From Pseudo-nitzschia pungens (lineage: Eukaryota > Bacillariophyta > Bacillariophyceae > Bacillariales > Bacillariaceae), in assembly GCA_037355855.1 (NCBI GenBank), contig CM074765.1:2108001-2172000 (forward strand): DNA of 64,000 nt. Reading direction: 5' to 3'. Numbering within the stretch: position 1 is the stretch's first letter; every line of letters starts with the position of its first letter. Made by a program: the position numbers and the translations under genes. Below are positions 1 through 11,700 of the stretch, one piece after another. The notes beneath the pieces were generated by a model. That model made no database searches. It was not told the origin of the DNA and was given only the letters and a program-made list of their open reading frames with translations.

Positions 1-1132
1 CGACATGAAATATACCTTTCCCAGGGACGTGTACAATCCACAAAGGACGCCATCTATGCTTCGGGAGGAATAACTTTTCGTGATTTCTCCAGCAACATCC
101 AACGATCTCGTGTCTTCGCCGAGTTCCAACTTCGTTTGTCGTGTCTCCAGAGCCAGTGAAATCGCGGTTTTGTAACTGTGAATGGCTTCCTCCTGTGCCG
201 TACCACCGTCGTGGTACTGCACGTCATAGAGTCTGAGAGCATCTGCCAACTCGATGAGTTTGTAGAGATCGGTGGGATCGTCCTGCGATTGAGAAAAAGG
301 AAGGGAAACAACGGAGTGTCAGCAGAACGAAAGAGCGGGCCAGAAGCGCTATGCGATGATCCGATGCGATGCGATATCATATCACACGATGGGACACGAC
401 GCGAGACGGACTCACCCTGTGGTAGTTCCTCAATTCATCGATCCGTTCCAGTCGTCGATTCCGAACGGGATCCGTCGACGCCCCGCGCGGTTGCTGTTGC
501 TGTTGCCTCCGGGCCTTGGGAGGCGTTGGCGCTTGCGCTGGCGATGACACAGTCGTCGGCGCCGCGTTTGGCTTGGCGGCCCCGCCGGTCGGTTTGGCTC
601 CGGATTTGCCCGTTGCCGAACCGCCGCTCGGCGGAGCGTCGCTCTCGCTGTAGCCCTCCATGGTGCTCGCGTCGACATTGTCCCAGTCCAGGCGACGACG
701 GGCGACGGCTTTGACCACCTCGATGTAACCGGTCGGCTTGTCGGCCACCAGGCTGGGCACGGGCGTCGGCTTTCGTTTCGGTCGTTCCGGTGTCGGTTGG
801 AAGGCCGGAGCCGTCGGCAGGGACGAGGGCGGTTTTGCCTTGGTGGTGGTGGTGGTGGTGATGGGTGCCGTTGCCGCGCTCGGCGGTTGGACGGGAATGG
901 GCACGCCGAATTCCTCCCTGATTCCCAGGCCGGCCGCGGCGTCGGGATCCACCACGAACCGGGTCGTGCAAGCGATCACCAACACCGGGAGGATCCAATA
1001 CAGAAAGACGGAGAAGGTGACCGACGGAGGCTCGTAGTCATCCAAGGAGGACGAGAGGAACACATTTTCGTCCGTGGCCGTTTTGGTGCCCGCTGCTCCC
1101 CTCTTTTTGGTCTTCTTTTCGCCGTCGCTCAT
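1..1132 (-). CDS. Single-pass membrane protein with TPR-like region, partial
   Basis: Spliced gene whose 3' end lies outside the window: exon 1 at 1132-416, intron 415-283 (GTGAGT...CAG, 133 bp, phase 0), exon 2 from 282 off the left edge. The intron keeps the frame open and removes the stop that would otherwise follow. Exon 1 starts with a short basic/acidic N-terminus, then one hydrophobic segment at about residues 38-58 (FSVFLYWILPVLVIA), then a long Pro/Thr/Ala/Gln-rich linker with a Thr run and a Gln run. Exon 2 is more conserved in character: a helical stretch with an EEAIHSYKTAISLALE pattern and a later LCGLYTSLGKVYFM segment, both reminiscent of TPR helices. Probably a membrane-anchored protein with a soluble helical-repeat domain. 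No family is recognised; the TPR call is tentative. Confidence 0.7.
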
Positions 1133-1943
1133 GTGAAATGGAATTTCTATCGCGAAGATTGGTTGCCTATCGAGTGTTTCGGGTTGGTAATGGATGCGAA
1201 TGCGGATACGAATACTGTGCGGTAATGCAAGTAAGATCTTACTTGTTCCGCACGAGTAGATCGTTGGGTTGAAGGTTGTAAGTTGGAACCGTTCAGCTTG
1301 CTGAAGAGGCTAGGGAACACATCGCAACTATCTCATCTCAATGTCAAATTTTGGACACCTGTACACGTACCGTTAACCTTACTGTAAGATTTACATAGGG
1401 GATTATTCGGAGTGTACCGGTACGAGACAACTTGGGGCTAGCTCGTGTGAAATGTCTGCTAAATTTCTTGTTTCTTTCAATTATATTTTATTTTTACCCC
1501 TTTTCCGATTTTTTCGCGAATAAAGTTAAGCAAAAAATCAATGTCCCTTCTCGAGATCGAGATCGAGAGCAAAGAGCAGAAATGATGAGTTCTCACCTAC
1601 AGTAGTAAGGTTAACCTTACTTGTACTGCTACTAGCAGAGAAATTCAGTATCATGAACTGTTTACCTTACTCATCCGACACCACACAGCGTACGACACAA
1701 CCTCTGGCACCTCTGGAGATGGAACCAAAGAAAAGTCTCGAGCATAATTACCGGTAGAAGAACAAAAGGAAGCATCCGAAGCAACCCCCTCCGCGCAGAT
1801 AGATTTGGTGGTCACACGTACTGTAGCCCGGCCACGAGAAACAATTTTTGGAGCATCCATTCATTGATTTCGGATTTCGGATTTCGGATTTCCCAACAAT
1901 CACCATCTGCCTCGGTGCGCAATCCCGTTGGAAACAACAAAAA
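1133..1943. promoter_or_regulatory. Intergenic region between divergent genes, with 18-bp palindrome
   Basis: No gene seen. The stretch separates two divergently transcribed genes and must hold both promoters. It has several copies of the short motif TAACCTTAC/GTAAGGTTA that recurs between genes in this window. At 1604-1621 two copies meet to form a perfect palindrome, AGTAAGGTTAACCTTACT. A regulatory role is inference. Confidence 0.4.
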
Positions 1944-3127
1944 ATGGAAACGCCAAGCGTGAAAGCAGTGGGAAAGAAGGAATCGGTGGCGCTTGCAGCA
2001 GCAGCAGCACTACCGCAACCACCGCAACCAGATGACGACGACGACGACGACGACGACGAACAAGCCATCAAAGATCGGAAGAAGGCTTCCTTCGAATACA
2101 CGGAGTCGGTTCTCCTCGGAAAACGAATCAAATCGACCCTGTCGGACGGCAGAACCCTGACGGGGATACTGATTTGCATAGATCGCCTGTGAGTTAGTTG
2201 TCGCGTCGCGTCGCGCTGTTGTTCTTCGATCTCGTTGCGGATCCGGTCGGAACGGGTGCGGTCCGCGCAACGCCGCACCGTCCATTTTCGAATGCCGCGA
2301 ATGCGAGCGCAAGTAATGCTAATGCTAATGCTAATGCAAATGCAAATGCAAATGCAAACGGGATGGATCGCGTGGACCGTTGCTGTGCGAGGGAACGAGT
2401 GACGGCAGCAGATTGTGTCGCACGACGCGCACTCTCTCTCTCTCTCTCTCTTTAGGATGAAAGGGATGGAATCTATTCCATCCTTTGCAAGGTGTCGACA
2501 ACGCTCTTGCGATCGTGGCATCCGAGGAACCGCTCCCGTGGCATCGTGTTCGATCGATCACTGCACTGCACTGCACTGCGCGTGCCTCACTCATCCTTTG
2601 CTTGTTCGTTCGTTGGTTCCTTCGTTTGTTTGTTCGTTTGTTCGCTGTGGATTGTTGCTCCTCCCACCGTCTTTCCGCATGCTCTCCATTCTTGCGCCAA
2701 CCGTTCCTACCCCCCGCTCGCACCGCGGTCTTCCGAACGAACTAATTCACGGCGCCACAGAAAAAATCTGATACTCACCAACGTGGTCGAAGAGCGGTTG
2801 ATCGACCCGGCGGATTACCGGTACCGGGTCGACGGGGCGGGGGATTCGGGTACAAATGCAACCGCAAATGCAACCGCAAATGCAAATGCAAATGCAAATG
2901 CAAATACAGGAACGGATGCGGACGCGGACGCGGATGCAATTACGGACATGACCATCGCTGCTGACGAGAAGCCAACGTGTGCGATAGACGGCAGCGGTGG
3001 TAGTGGTAGTAGTAGTAGTAGCAGCAGCAGCAGTCGTCTGCGCAAAGTCGAACGGCGGATTTCCCAGGCCATGATTCCCGGATCGCGGCTGGTCAAGGTC
3101 GAAATCGCCAAATCGCTGTTGCGATAG
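1944..3127 (+). CDS. Sm-like (LSM) domain protein, NAA38/LSMD1-like
   Basis: Two exons: 1944-2188 and 2761-3127, joined across a 572-bp intron (GTGAGT at 2189, CACAG ending at 2760). Splicing joins GKRIKSTLSDGRTLTGIL..CIDR to LKNLILTNVVEER, which is a good Sm1 motif. A Sm2-like ending (SQAMIPGSRLVKVEI) closes the protein. This pattern is closest to NAA38/LSMD1, the small auxiliary subunit of the NatC N-terminal acetyltransferase, though another LSm protein is possible. The N-terminus has an Ala run and nine Asp. Between Sm1 and Sm2 lies about 75 residues of low complexity: Asn-Ala repeats, Asp-Ala repeats and a Ser run. An in-frame ATG at 1848 would add 32 residues; 1944 was chosen because it sits in an AAAATGG context. 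A pyrimidine-rich AG at about 2454 inside the intron is a possible alternative acceptor. Confidence 0.72.
2315..2358. repeat. Hexanucleotide repeat AATGCT/AATGCA in intron
   Basis: About seven tandem hexamers (AATGCT then AATGCA) inside the intron of the Sm-like gene. The same hexamer family recurs in exon 2 of the same gene at 2852-2907. Confidence 0.85.
2852..2907 (+). repeat. Coding hexanucleotide repeat (Asn-Ala tract)
   Basis: Tandem AAATGC/AACCGC hexamers in exon 2 of the Sm-like gene, encoding alternating Asn/Thr-Ala dipeptides. It is followed by an Asp-Ala hexamer run and an AGT/AGC run encoding Ser. All of this lies in the insert between Sm1 and Sm2. Confidence 0.85.
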
Positions 3128-3799
3128 CGATCGACGCTAGCGCATTGAGACACCATCGCGTCGTGATTCTTGCAATGCCATTGGTAGGATTCACTTTCCG
3201 CGCGGATGGAATGGAACGGAACGGGTCAAACCAGTCAACACCAATCGATAAGGCACTGCCTGCCTGAAGTGAAATAAACAAGACCGAGCGCCTTGATCTG
3301 CAAAGAAACCATGAATCAATCCAATGTTTGATGACGTTTGGGGTTCGAAGAATATAATACTACAGTATTAATACTAGAAGTAATTAATCAAACAATACAA
3401 AAACTACTGATGGTTCGTTCTTGGTTGTTGGGCAACAAGATATCCATTACGTTCCGCATATTTTATACGGCATGTCGCGCTGCGTGAGCTTCCAGAGACA
3501 ACCATAAAGTCTCAAAACGGTAGTTTCCAAACAATTGTAACTGCGAGCAGTACGCCAGCTATTGTTCGTTGCATTCCCCTTCACGCAGTACAGTACAGAC
3601 AGAACAGATTGTTGGCAGAATTTTTGCCGCAGTTGCGTGATTGAAATGTATTGGTAATGACCGGGTATGATCCATCACTCACACTTGGTACCTGGCAAAT
3701 GCTGTATTTACAAAGTAATTCCTAGTCACCGCAACAGTCCCGTATGGTGCATTCCAATGCTTTACACGAAATATGATTATTGTACTATACTAGGATGAA
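3128..3799. other. Intergenic, no gene seen
   Basis: Spacer between the 3' ends of two convergent genes. AT-rich, with no ORF of coding character and no repeat beyond short AT tracts. Confidence 0.5.
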
Positions 3800-5274
3800 T
3801 TAAATGGTACTGGCAAAAAGCCCTTGGTCCTTGACGGCATTATCCCCGCAGGACGCACCGGTTTGCTCAACAATCTGGGCCTGGTCCACATTCACGCAGA
3901 ATTCATAGCCTTGCAAAGAACACCATTGACACGGTTTACCGTCGGAATCCATGGCTCCCTTGCAGCTGGATGCGTCCTGCTCGAGTGTCATCAAAACACA
4001 GCTGGGATCATAGGGGTCAGAAAGCGCTTTGCCGTTGGCAAACTGTGCCGCGGTGCCATCGTCACAAGTTCCAACTATTTGCTCCGCCAAATCGGCCTGA
4101 TCACTATTCATGCAAATTCCATATCCCATAATGTTGCAATATTCACACGGATTGCCTTCCATATCCGAGAACTCTCTGCACGTGTCTTCGTCCTGCAAGA
4201 GAGACAAAACGAGACAGTTTGGATCCCAGGGGTCCGAAAGCTCTGCGCTTTCCAAGGTTTGTCCCTTGCCGCACGAACCTCCTGCTTCTTCCGCGATTTC
4301 CGCCTGTTCAGCATTCACGCAAAGTTCAAACCCTTGCAGGGAGCACCATTCGCAAGAGTTGCCCTCTGAATCCACAGCTTGCTTGCAAAGTGATGCATCC
4401 TGTTCGAGTGTAACAAGGAGGCAGCTAGGGTCGTAAGGATCCACAAGCTCGATGTGTTCCGGGGTTGATTCTTCCGAAGCAGAGCAGGATCCTCCTGCCT
4501 CCTGTACAAAGTCTGCCTGGTCTCCATTCGCACAGAGATCAATTCCTTGGAAGGAACACCACTCACACGAATTGCCATCCACATCGGTAGCCTCCCTGCA
4601 GGAAGATTCGTCACCCATGATGGTCAGAAAGAGACAGCTGGGATCGTACGGGTCGTCAAGCACTTCAAGATCATTGCTGGCACGATCCCCACAGGATCCG
4701 CCCACTTCTTCCGCAAACCGAGCCTGGTCGTTTGTCATGCAGACCGGGAAGCCTTGAATGGAGCACCACTCGCAGGGCTGGCCTTCCGCATCCTTGGTCA
4801 CCTCGCAGTTCGACTGATCACTCGAGGCAATGAGGCACGAAAGATCCTTGGGATCTCGTACCGTTGCTGTCGCTTTCCCTTCCACGACTGGAGATCCGAA
4901 GCCCGGAAAATCACAGGTGAAAAAAAGGTGGTCGTCGTAATTCTTGGCGCTCTCTGCGTCCATACAGACTCCATACGGAAAGTCGTTGGAGCACCATGCG
5001 CATCCTCCACCGAGACAATCATCCTTTGTGTCGAATTTCTTGATACAATCCCAGTAATCGTCGGGTAAGGTGTCGTCGCTGGGAGTGCCGTCGTCGTCGT
5101 CGCTCGGAGTGCCATCGTCATCGTCGTCGTCGTCGTCGCAGCTCAAACCCGGGATGGTTGCCTTCATCTGAACGGCAATGGATTCATCCACACAGACACC
5201 GTATGAGCTCAACGAGCACCAAACACAGGTCGATCCATCATCGGAAGCCGTGGCATCGCACTGGCTTTGGGATG
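3800..5274 (-). CDS. Acidic Cys-rich repeat protein, 5' end unresolved
   Basis: One long exon, open from a probable acceptor (CCAG, exon begins at 5274) to a stop at 3800. The true start is in an upstream exon I could not place; the upstream frame closes at a TAA just before the acceptor. The protein consists of about 6.5 repeats of 60-72 residues. Each repeat has six Cys and a conserved Trp or Tyr in the pattern C..C..C-x-W-C..C..C. Repeats begin with D-P-[YW]-D-P-[SN]-C, contain a CEWCS-like core and end in GGSC or similar. The first full repeat is preceded by two Asp runs. The regular disulfide-type spacing suggests a secreted or wall-associated protein, but no signal peptide is visible because the N-terminus is missing. 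Family not recognised. Confidence 0.72.
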
Positions 5275-6128
5275 CTGGACGTTATCATTGAATCGGATCG
5301 GATCGGATCGAATTTGATTTCATCGTATTTCATTTGGCCGAAGTGACAATTTGTAACAAAGGGGACAAAAAGTCAGGGAGATTATGCACGGATGGACGAT
5401 GCAAGGCAAATGGTCAAGCTCAAATCCATGTCTGGTAAAGTTGGGGATGGGCGGGGGGACACGAAGGGACACGACGAGACACACGATTCATTTACTTCAC
5501 TCACTTCCTCCTTTCAATGTGCAGGTTAGAGAGGGACCTTGGAGTTCGGACTCTCCACGAAGAGAACCCGTAGCATCTGCTATTGATAATAGTGCAAGGA
5601 ATGCTATAGTTGTTTTTATCATCGTTGGTATTGATTTGTTGGTTTAGGTTTATGTGTTGGCAGAATAGAGATGGACGACGACACAATTCCGAACGATTGA
5701 GGAAAAAAGAGGTGTCTGTTACAGTTTTTTCTGATTCGTGCTAGCATGCGCACCACATTACGTACGATTGAGTACCAGAACAGAGCCGTATCGCTGCAAA
5801 TCGAACCGTGAAGATCTTTTTCTTCCCGTATCACGGAACTCAATAACGTACGAAGTAACCTTAAGTTTTAATCTAAGTTCCGTTCTTTGTGACATCTCAA
5901 AACTCCGTCCGATGCCGTAGAAGTAACGTTTGACAAGTACTGCAGTAGTACCGTACGTACCGTATTCAGTATGTCAGAATAATCGTAATTGTTCCCCTTC
6001 TGTAAATCGGAACGTGGAAAAATAATGGAAAACCGTTTCAATCATCCAATCATCCAATCATCATCATCATCTGATCTTCAGATGATAATGAGAGATGATT
6101 AATTTTTACGGTGTGCTTACCGTAAACC
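5275..6128. other. Intergenic / possible intron and upstream exon of the Cys-rich gene
   Basis: Should hold the missing 5' exon of the Cys-rich gene on the minus strand, which I could not identify. A tandem GATCG stretch lies near 5290-5315. A GTAACCTTAA motif is at 5855-5864. No other gene is supported. Confidence 0.4.
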
Positions 6129-6156
6129 TTAATTACTGGTAGCTTACTCGTACTAG

Positions 6157-6222
6157 TAACCGTCGAGTAGGACCGATTTCCCTTGCAATCATGCGCGCGA
6201 GATTTCAAGTGGTTCTCGCAAA
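6157..6222 (+). repeat. Left copy of inverted repeat flanking the piggyBac gene
   Basis: About 66 bp that match, in reverse complement, 15958-16025 on the other side of the transposase gene, with a 3-bp indel and a few mismatches. Shared core: GTCGAGTAGGACCGATTTCC. TTAA tetramers lie at 6129-6132 and 6254-6257. It could be part of the piggyBac end or an independent MITE fragment of the family seen at 15920-16407. Confidence 0.6.
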
Positions 6223-8568
6223 ATTCGAGCAGCTCGACACTAAGAAACACTAGTTAAATTTTTAGGTTACAAATCGCACCTCCCCTGATTTCAAATCGAC
6301 CCCACCTAAAAAAATAATCTGATTAAGCTCTCTATCCCTTAATCGGATCCTACGGCCACAGCCGTATTTCGACCCATATTTCAGGGGTTCAAAAGAAAGT
6401 CTTAACTCTCTCCAATATTTAATCTGATGTTATATTCTTATTCAGCATAAAATTTTGGTCTAGAAAACACTTTGTCAGGGGTCCGAACTCCCAATATTGG
6501 GTGCTCTACGAGCAGCAGCAGCAGCGCGCTAATCACTATTTTGGCAATAGCCGTAAAAACTCAAATATTCATATCACCATGGGAATTAATTTAAACGAGG
6601 CACTTCCTGGCCACCAATTACGGATCCGAGGACACCATTCTCTCCGTCTACTCAAGGGCTACAATCTGAGCCATTTGCGGCTCGATTCCTCCATAAACTG
6701 ACGAGATTCGAACTGATTTTGTAATTCGGTATCGTTCCATCATGAGCGAAAACGCCGCAAATGGAGGCGATTGCTCCAAAGAGAGCCCAGATGGTACTAA
6801 AGAGACCGAAGACAGCAGCGAAAGCCGTCCTGCTAATAGCCCAAGGCTCCAGGACCTCAGCAAGCTTGTGAAGAGAGCTCAAAAATTCCAGGATGGCTAT
6901 GACAGTGATGGGGCAAAAGGCCCCTTTTTTGATGCAATAATTGCTGAGGGAGATCAATACAAGGAAGCAGGAGGAGAAGACTACAATATTGGAGACGCCG
7001 AACCACCAAACAGAGCAGCGGACGCAGCAGCAGAAGCGGACGCTGCAGCAGAAGCAGACGCAGCAGCAGAAGTGGTGGTGGTGGAAGAAAATATCGATTT
7101 ACAAACCAAAACAGTGACATGGATCAAGGAAGAGCTGAAGCTCAGATGCCAATCAACATCTGGAAAGAAGACTGATCTTATCGACCGGTTGAAGAAGGCA
7201 ATAGACCGGAAGGAACGTCGATTCAATACGCTGGAGGAAGCAAGAGCAAGCAAGAAGCCACGGATCGGACGCCCCACCACGACAGCAGCAGCAACAAAGA
7301 AGAACAACAACAAGAACTCGTCGATGCTGCGTCTGTTCCCTGATACTGTGTACTGGCGAGTCCTCCACCCAGACGCCACGGCGGTCACTGAACCAGCGAA
7401 TCCATCCTTTACAATTGCAAGGGCTCCAACTGTGCCAGAAGTTGATGCAAGGGTTGCTCCCCCCCCAAAGAAGTACAACTATGCAGAGCTCTTTGATATT
7501 CCTGTGTTCAAGGGAGTTTGTACAACCTACGAGTTCGATCGCCGCGGCAAGTTGCGGAGGGACGCTGATGGCAAGCCACTCACTAACAGTGCTCCCAGGG
7601 AGGAAGGCTGCGTCGATTCAGGATTCAAGGAGAAGTACGGTCTATCTGCTGCTGAGTCACTACCATGGGACTTTGCTGAGGTATTCCTTCCGCTAAGCAA
7701 CGATGCAAAGGACAGTAATCACTTCAGCTTTGAGAAAATTCGGCAGTGGACAAACCTCAAGGCGTCGCTTGCAGGAGCTGGAGAGCAGGTGTACCAGGAC
7801 TTCAAGCCATTTGAATTGACGGAGCTGCGCCGGTTCTTTGGACTTTATGTACTGCATGGACTTGCTCCTACGGCTCGTGTTGAATACAAGCTTCGCTCTA
7901 CGAGGAATGACAGACTTGCAGGGAATGATTTCATCTACAACGGCTTGTGTAAGAGTTCAAGGAATCCACAGCGCCGCCACAAACACTTCAAGGCGTTTCT
8001 TTCTTGCCAAGATCCTCGTAAGGAAGTTCCTTCTCGTAGGGCGTTTCCAAATTGGAAGATACGACCTTTAATCCAGTGGATTAACTGGCATTCCCCCCAG
8101 GCGTGGATGTTGGCTCGTCAAATTGCGGTGGATGAAATGACCATGCGGTTCAAAGGTGTCCACCAAGACAAGCGACGGATCACGTACAAGAAGGAAGGTG
8201 ACGGATTTCAAGCTGATGCCCTCTGCGATGATGGATACTGCTACCAAGTCTACATGAGGAATGATCCTGCACCTAAAAAGTACTTGAACTGGAAGCTCTC
8301 TCCGCTGCATGCCCGTACGATGGCCCTATTTGATTCCTTGAAGGACGAGCACCACCATGTGGGAATGGACAACCTGTACAACTCAGTACTATTCTGCAAG
8401 GCGGCGTTTCTGCATTCAAAGCGAGTCCTTTGTCATGGAGTTGCCCGTAAGGCAAATCGTGGCATCCCTGATTGCGTCTTTCAACAAGAGCTCAAGAATA
8501 TCCGCGAAGAGCGAGCTGCCCGTGGTACTGTGAAGGCTGCTGTTCTTGAAGGGGATCCCGCCTGTTCC

Positions 8569-8757
8569 TGCCATACCCCGGGTCTACTAGTGATTAGAAT
8601 AGTAGTGATATGCAAATTGTGAGCTCTATTGATTAGTCCATTTGCTACAGTTCTAAGAGTCCTCCGAATCAGCGATTCTGTCGACTCGCCGATTGTTTTT
8701 ATCCTTATCCTTAATCCAGTCCCGTGTGCGCTCGTGACTGTATTTTGGTGCACGGCA
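8569..8757 (-). repeat. 3' LTR of A1
   Basis: 189 bp, identical by eye to 14220-14408. In coding orientation it is preceded by ATGGAGGAGTA, the likely polypurine tract, 18 nt after the pol stop. Confidence 0.95.
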
Positions 8758-8775
8758 TACTCCTCCATGGTACTG

Positions 8776-11700
8776 TTACGATTTAATAGGATCCCTGCAA
8801 TAATAAGGGTGCACTCTCCTAATGTTAACCCGGTCGGTTACAAAGGGAGCAGTTTCTATAGTCACAGTTCCATTGTTATGGGCCTTGATCACCTTGTAAG
8901 GTCCTTGTCGTGGGAAGGATAGTTTCGGAACAATGCCCTTCCTTTCCAGGGTGACATAGTCTCCTTCCTTGTAGACATGGGGAATCCTCTTCCGATTCTC
9001 CCGGATATTACTCTTATGGATACTCTTTTGTTTCCTTGCTTGGATTGCTTCCCAATCCACTGGGAAATTCACAGGCATGAACATGTCCCTTCCGAACACC
9101 AATTGCGCTGGGGAATATCCCAGGGTGGTGTGGATGGCACTTCTGATGGCGTACGCTGCCTTGGTGGTGAACTCCTCAAAAGGATCCTTTTCGTGGAGGT
9201 CCCTTTGTTCCAGGTTAAAGGACAGTAGACAGTCCTTCAGGACCTGGTGGATCCTTTCCAGCACTGAGTTGGATTGTGGGTTCCAAGCGCCACTGGGCTT
9301 TCTTTTCATTCCCATGTTGTCACAGAGCTCCTGGAACTCTGCTTTGAACTCGCTCCCGCCATCAAAGCCAATTTCCTTTGGGCGCGGATACCTTGCCAGC
9401 CATGTACTGTCCAGCAATCGTTGAGTTTCTGCTGCATTTGGTGAGTCCTTTAGATGGGCCAGTTCAAACCATCCGGTCACTGGATCCACCATGGTGAGGA
9501 CATGGATGTGGTAGTCTTTACCATTTTTGTTGTGGACAGTTGCAGGTCCCCAGAGGTCCACATTGACCCTTTGCCATTTGGTGACTTCAACTGCTTTTTC
9601 CGGTAGTAGGCCGTACTTCTTCCGGCCACTCTTTTTGAACATCTGACACGTGTGGCAGTGTTTGCAGAGATCCTGGACGTCCTTCCTCAGACCTTTCCAG
9701 GTGAACACTGAGCGAATGCTCTGTTCCATTCTCTTTTCTCCGGGATGGACCAGCATGCTGTGGTACCATTCCATGACTCTGTCTTTGAGTTTGTCCGGGA
9801 CGAGGATCTTCCCTTCCTTGTGGATTAGGCTGTAACCTTCCACCATCTTGGTGGTCAGTCGATTGTCTTTTCCCAGAGCATTCATGATTCCGGTGTCCTT
9901 TTGTTGGTAAAACTGGATCATGTCCGGGGCGAGTGGGAATGCACTATTGCCCTGGAATTCTTCCGGCGCTTCTCCGAGTGGGAATAGGAGTTGCCGGAGG
10001 TGCTCTTCCTCATCCGCGTAGGTGAGGGGCTTATTTGGTGGTAGCCATTCCACCGTGTCTGCTGGGTCATCTGTGATGTCCAGACGAGACAGCGCGTCTG
10101 CTGCATCATTGTCCTTGCCAGCAACGTGCTTGACTACTGGGTGGAACTCCTCCATAAGGAGTCTCCACCGGACCATCCTTTGGGTGGGCATCTGCTGATA
10201 GAGCAGGTTAAGGTGGTCTGTGTGAATAATTACATCTTGTCCTCGTAGGATTCCCTCAAACGCTTTTAGCCCTTCTACTATGCCCAGGAGTTCTTTCTCT
10301 CCAACCGTGTAGTTGAGCTGCGCCGAGTTCAGCTTCCGGGTGTAGAACCCAAGGGGCTTGCCATCTTGGCATACAGTTGCTCCCAGTTGCCTGTCGCTGG
10401 CGTCTGAGTAGAGATGAAATGGTTTCGTAAAGTCTGGGAATGCAAGCTTTGCTTCATCCGCGAGCATTCTCTTCGCCTCCATGAAAGCTTTCTGCTCTGC
10501 TGGACCCCAATACCAGTTCATTTTGCCCTTTTTCCCTGCTAGTTTGTTCAGAGGGGCTAGGATGTGGGAGCGGCGCTTCCACATGTCCCGGTAGAAATTT
10601 ACCATTCCAAGAAACATCTTGAGTTGCTTGGTGTTCTTGGGGGCTTCTAGTCGCTTCATCGCCTCCAGTTTCTTTGGCTGGGGCTGAATGCCTTCTGTTG
10701 TTAACAGAAATCCCAGATATTCCACTTCTTTTTGCATGAAAAAGGATTTTCTGAGGTTGGCCCGAAAGCCAGCATTATCCAGTCTCTGTAGGACTGTATC
10801 GATTTTGTTGAGGTGATCCTGTTTGGATTCCCCTTCTCGCTGGATGATGAGAATATCATCAATATAGACCAGGACATAGTCCAGATCACCGAGTAGGTTC
10901 ATCATAACGGACTGGAAGATATCCGGTGCGCATGCGATTCCCATTGCCAGTCTCTTGTAGGCATACTTTCCCCATGGTAAAATGGTAGAGCAAATCTTTT
11001 GGCTCTCCTTGCAAATGGGGATGGTATAGTATCCTTGGGACAAGTCCAGTGCCGTAGCTGATTTGAACTTTTGTAGTCTCTGGATTGTTTCCCCTATTCG
11101 TGGTAGTGGGAACGGTTTTCGTTGGATGGCTGCGTTCATCTTCCGAAAGTCAGTTAGGACGCGAATGTCCCCTGTCTTCTTCGGTTGGCAAAACGTGGGA
11201 GATGCCCATGGTGAATCATCATCATGGGGGAGTTTTTCCAGCACCCCGATGTCACAGAGCCTGGTGATCTCCTTTCGTAAGGCTTGTTCAAAGGCATGGG
11301 GTACAGAATAGTACCGCTGCCGGACCGGTTTGACCCCTGGTTGGAGTTCAATGGACACCGGTTTTATATTTTTCAGAAGACCCAATCCTCCTCCAAAGAG
11401 TGTTGGAAATTTCTTCAGTGTTTTCTTCAAGGCTTCTTTGGACGCGTTTGTAATCTCCAGGTCATTGACCATAGCGTCTATATCGACTTTGGAGTAGTCT
11501 GCATCCAGAATTTTGGCTTGCCTTTCTTCCTCCTGTTGGAGGATTGGACTCTGTGTGTTGGCAAAGAATACTGCCTCACATTTGTCCGGGTTCGAGAGCT
11601 CCCCCATTCCCTTCATGGGGATGGAGTCGCCCTGCCATTCAATTGTTCGGGAGCTGTATTTTATATCCAGTCCGAGTTGTGCCATTAGATCGGATCCTAT

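Noticed and set aside
435..998. Long alternative-frame ORFs opposite and within the first gene
   Set aside because: His/Arg/Gly-rich translations are shadows of the Pro/Thr-rich coding strand, whose frame continues across an intron.
2455..2490. Possible 36-nt in-frame micro-exon in the intron of the Sm-like gene
   Set aside because: It has a pyrimidine-rich acceptor and a possible donor, but including it would break the normal Sm1 spacing (CIDRLKNLIL). Kept only as a possible alternative acceptor.
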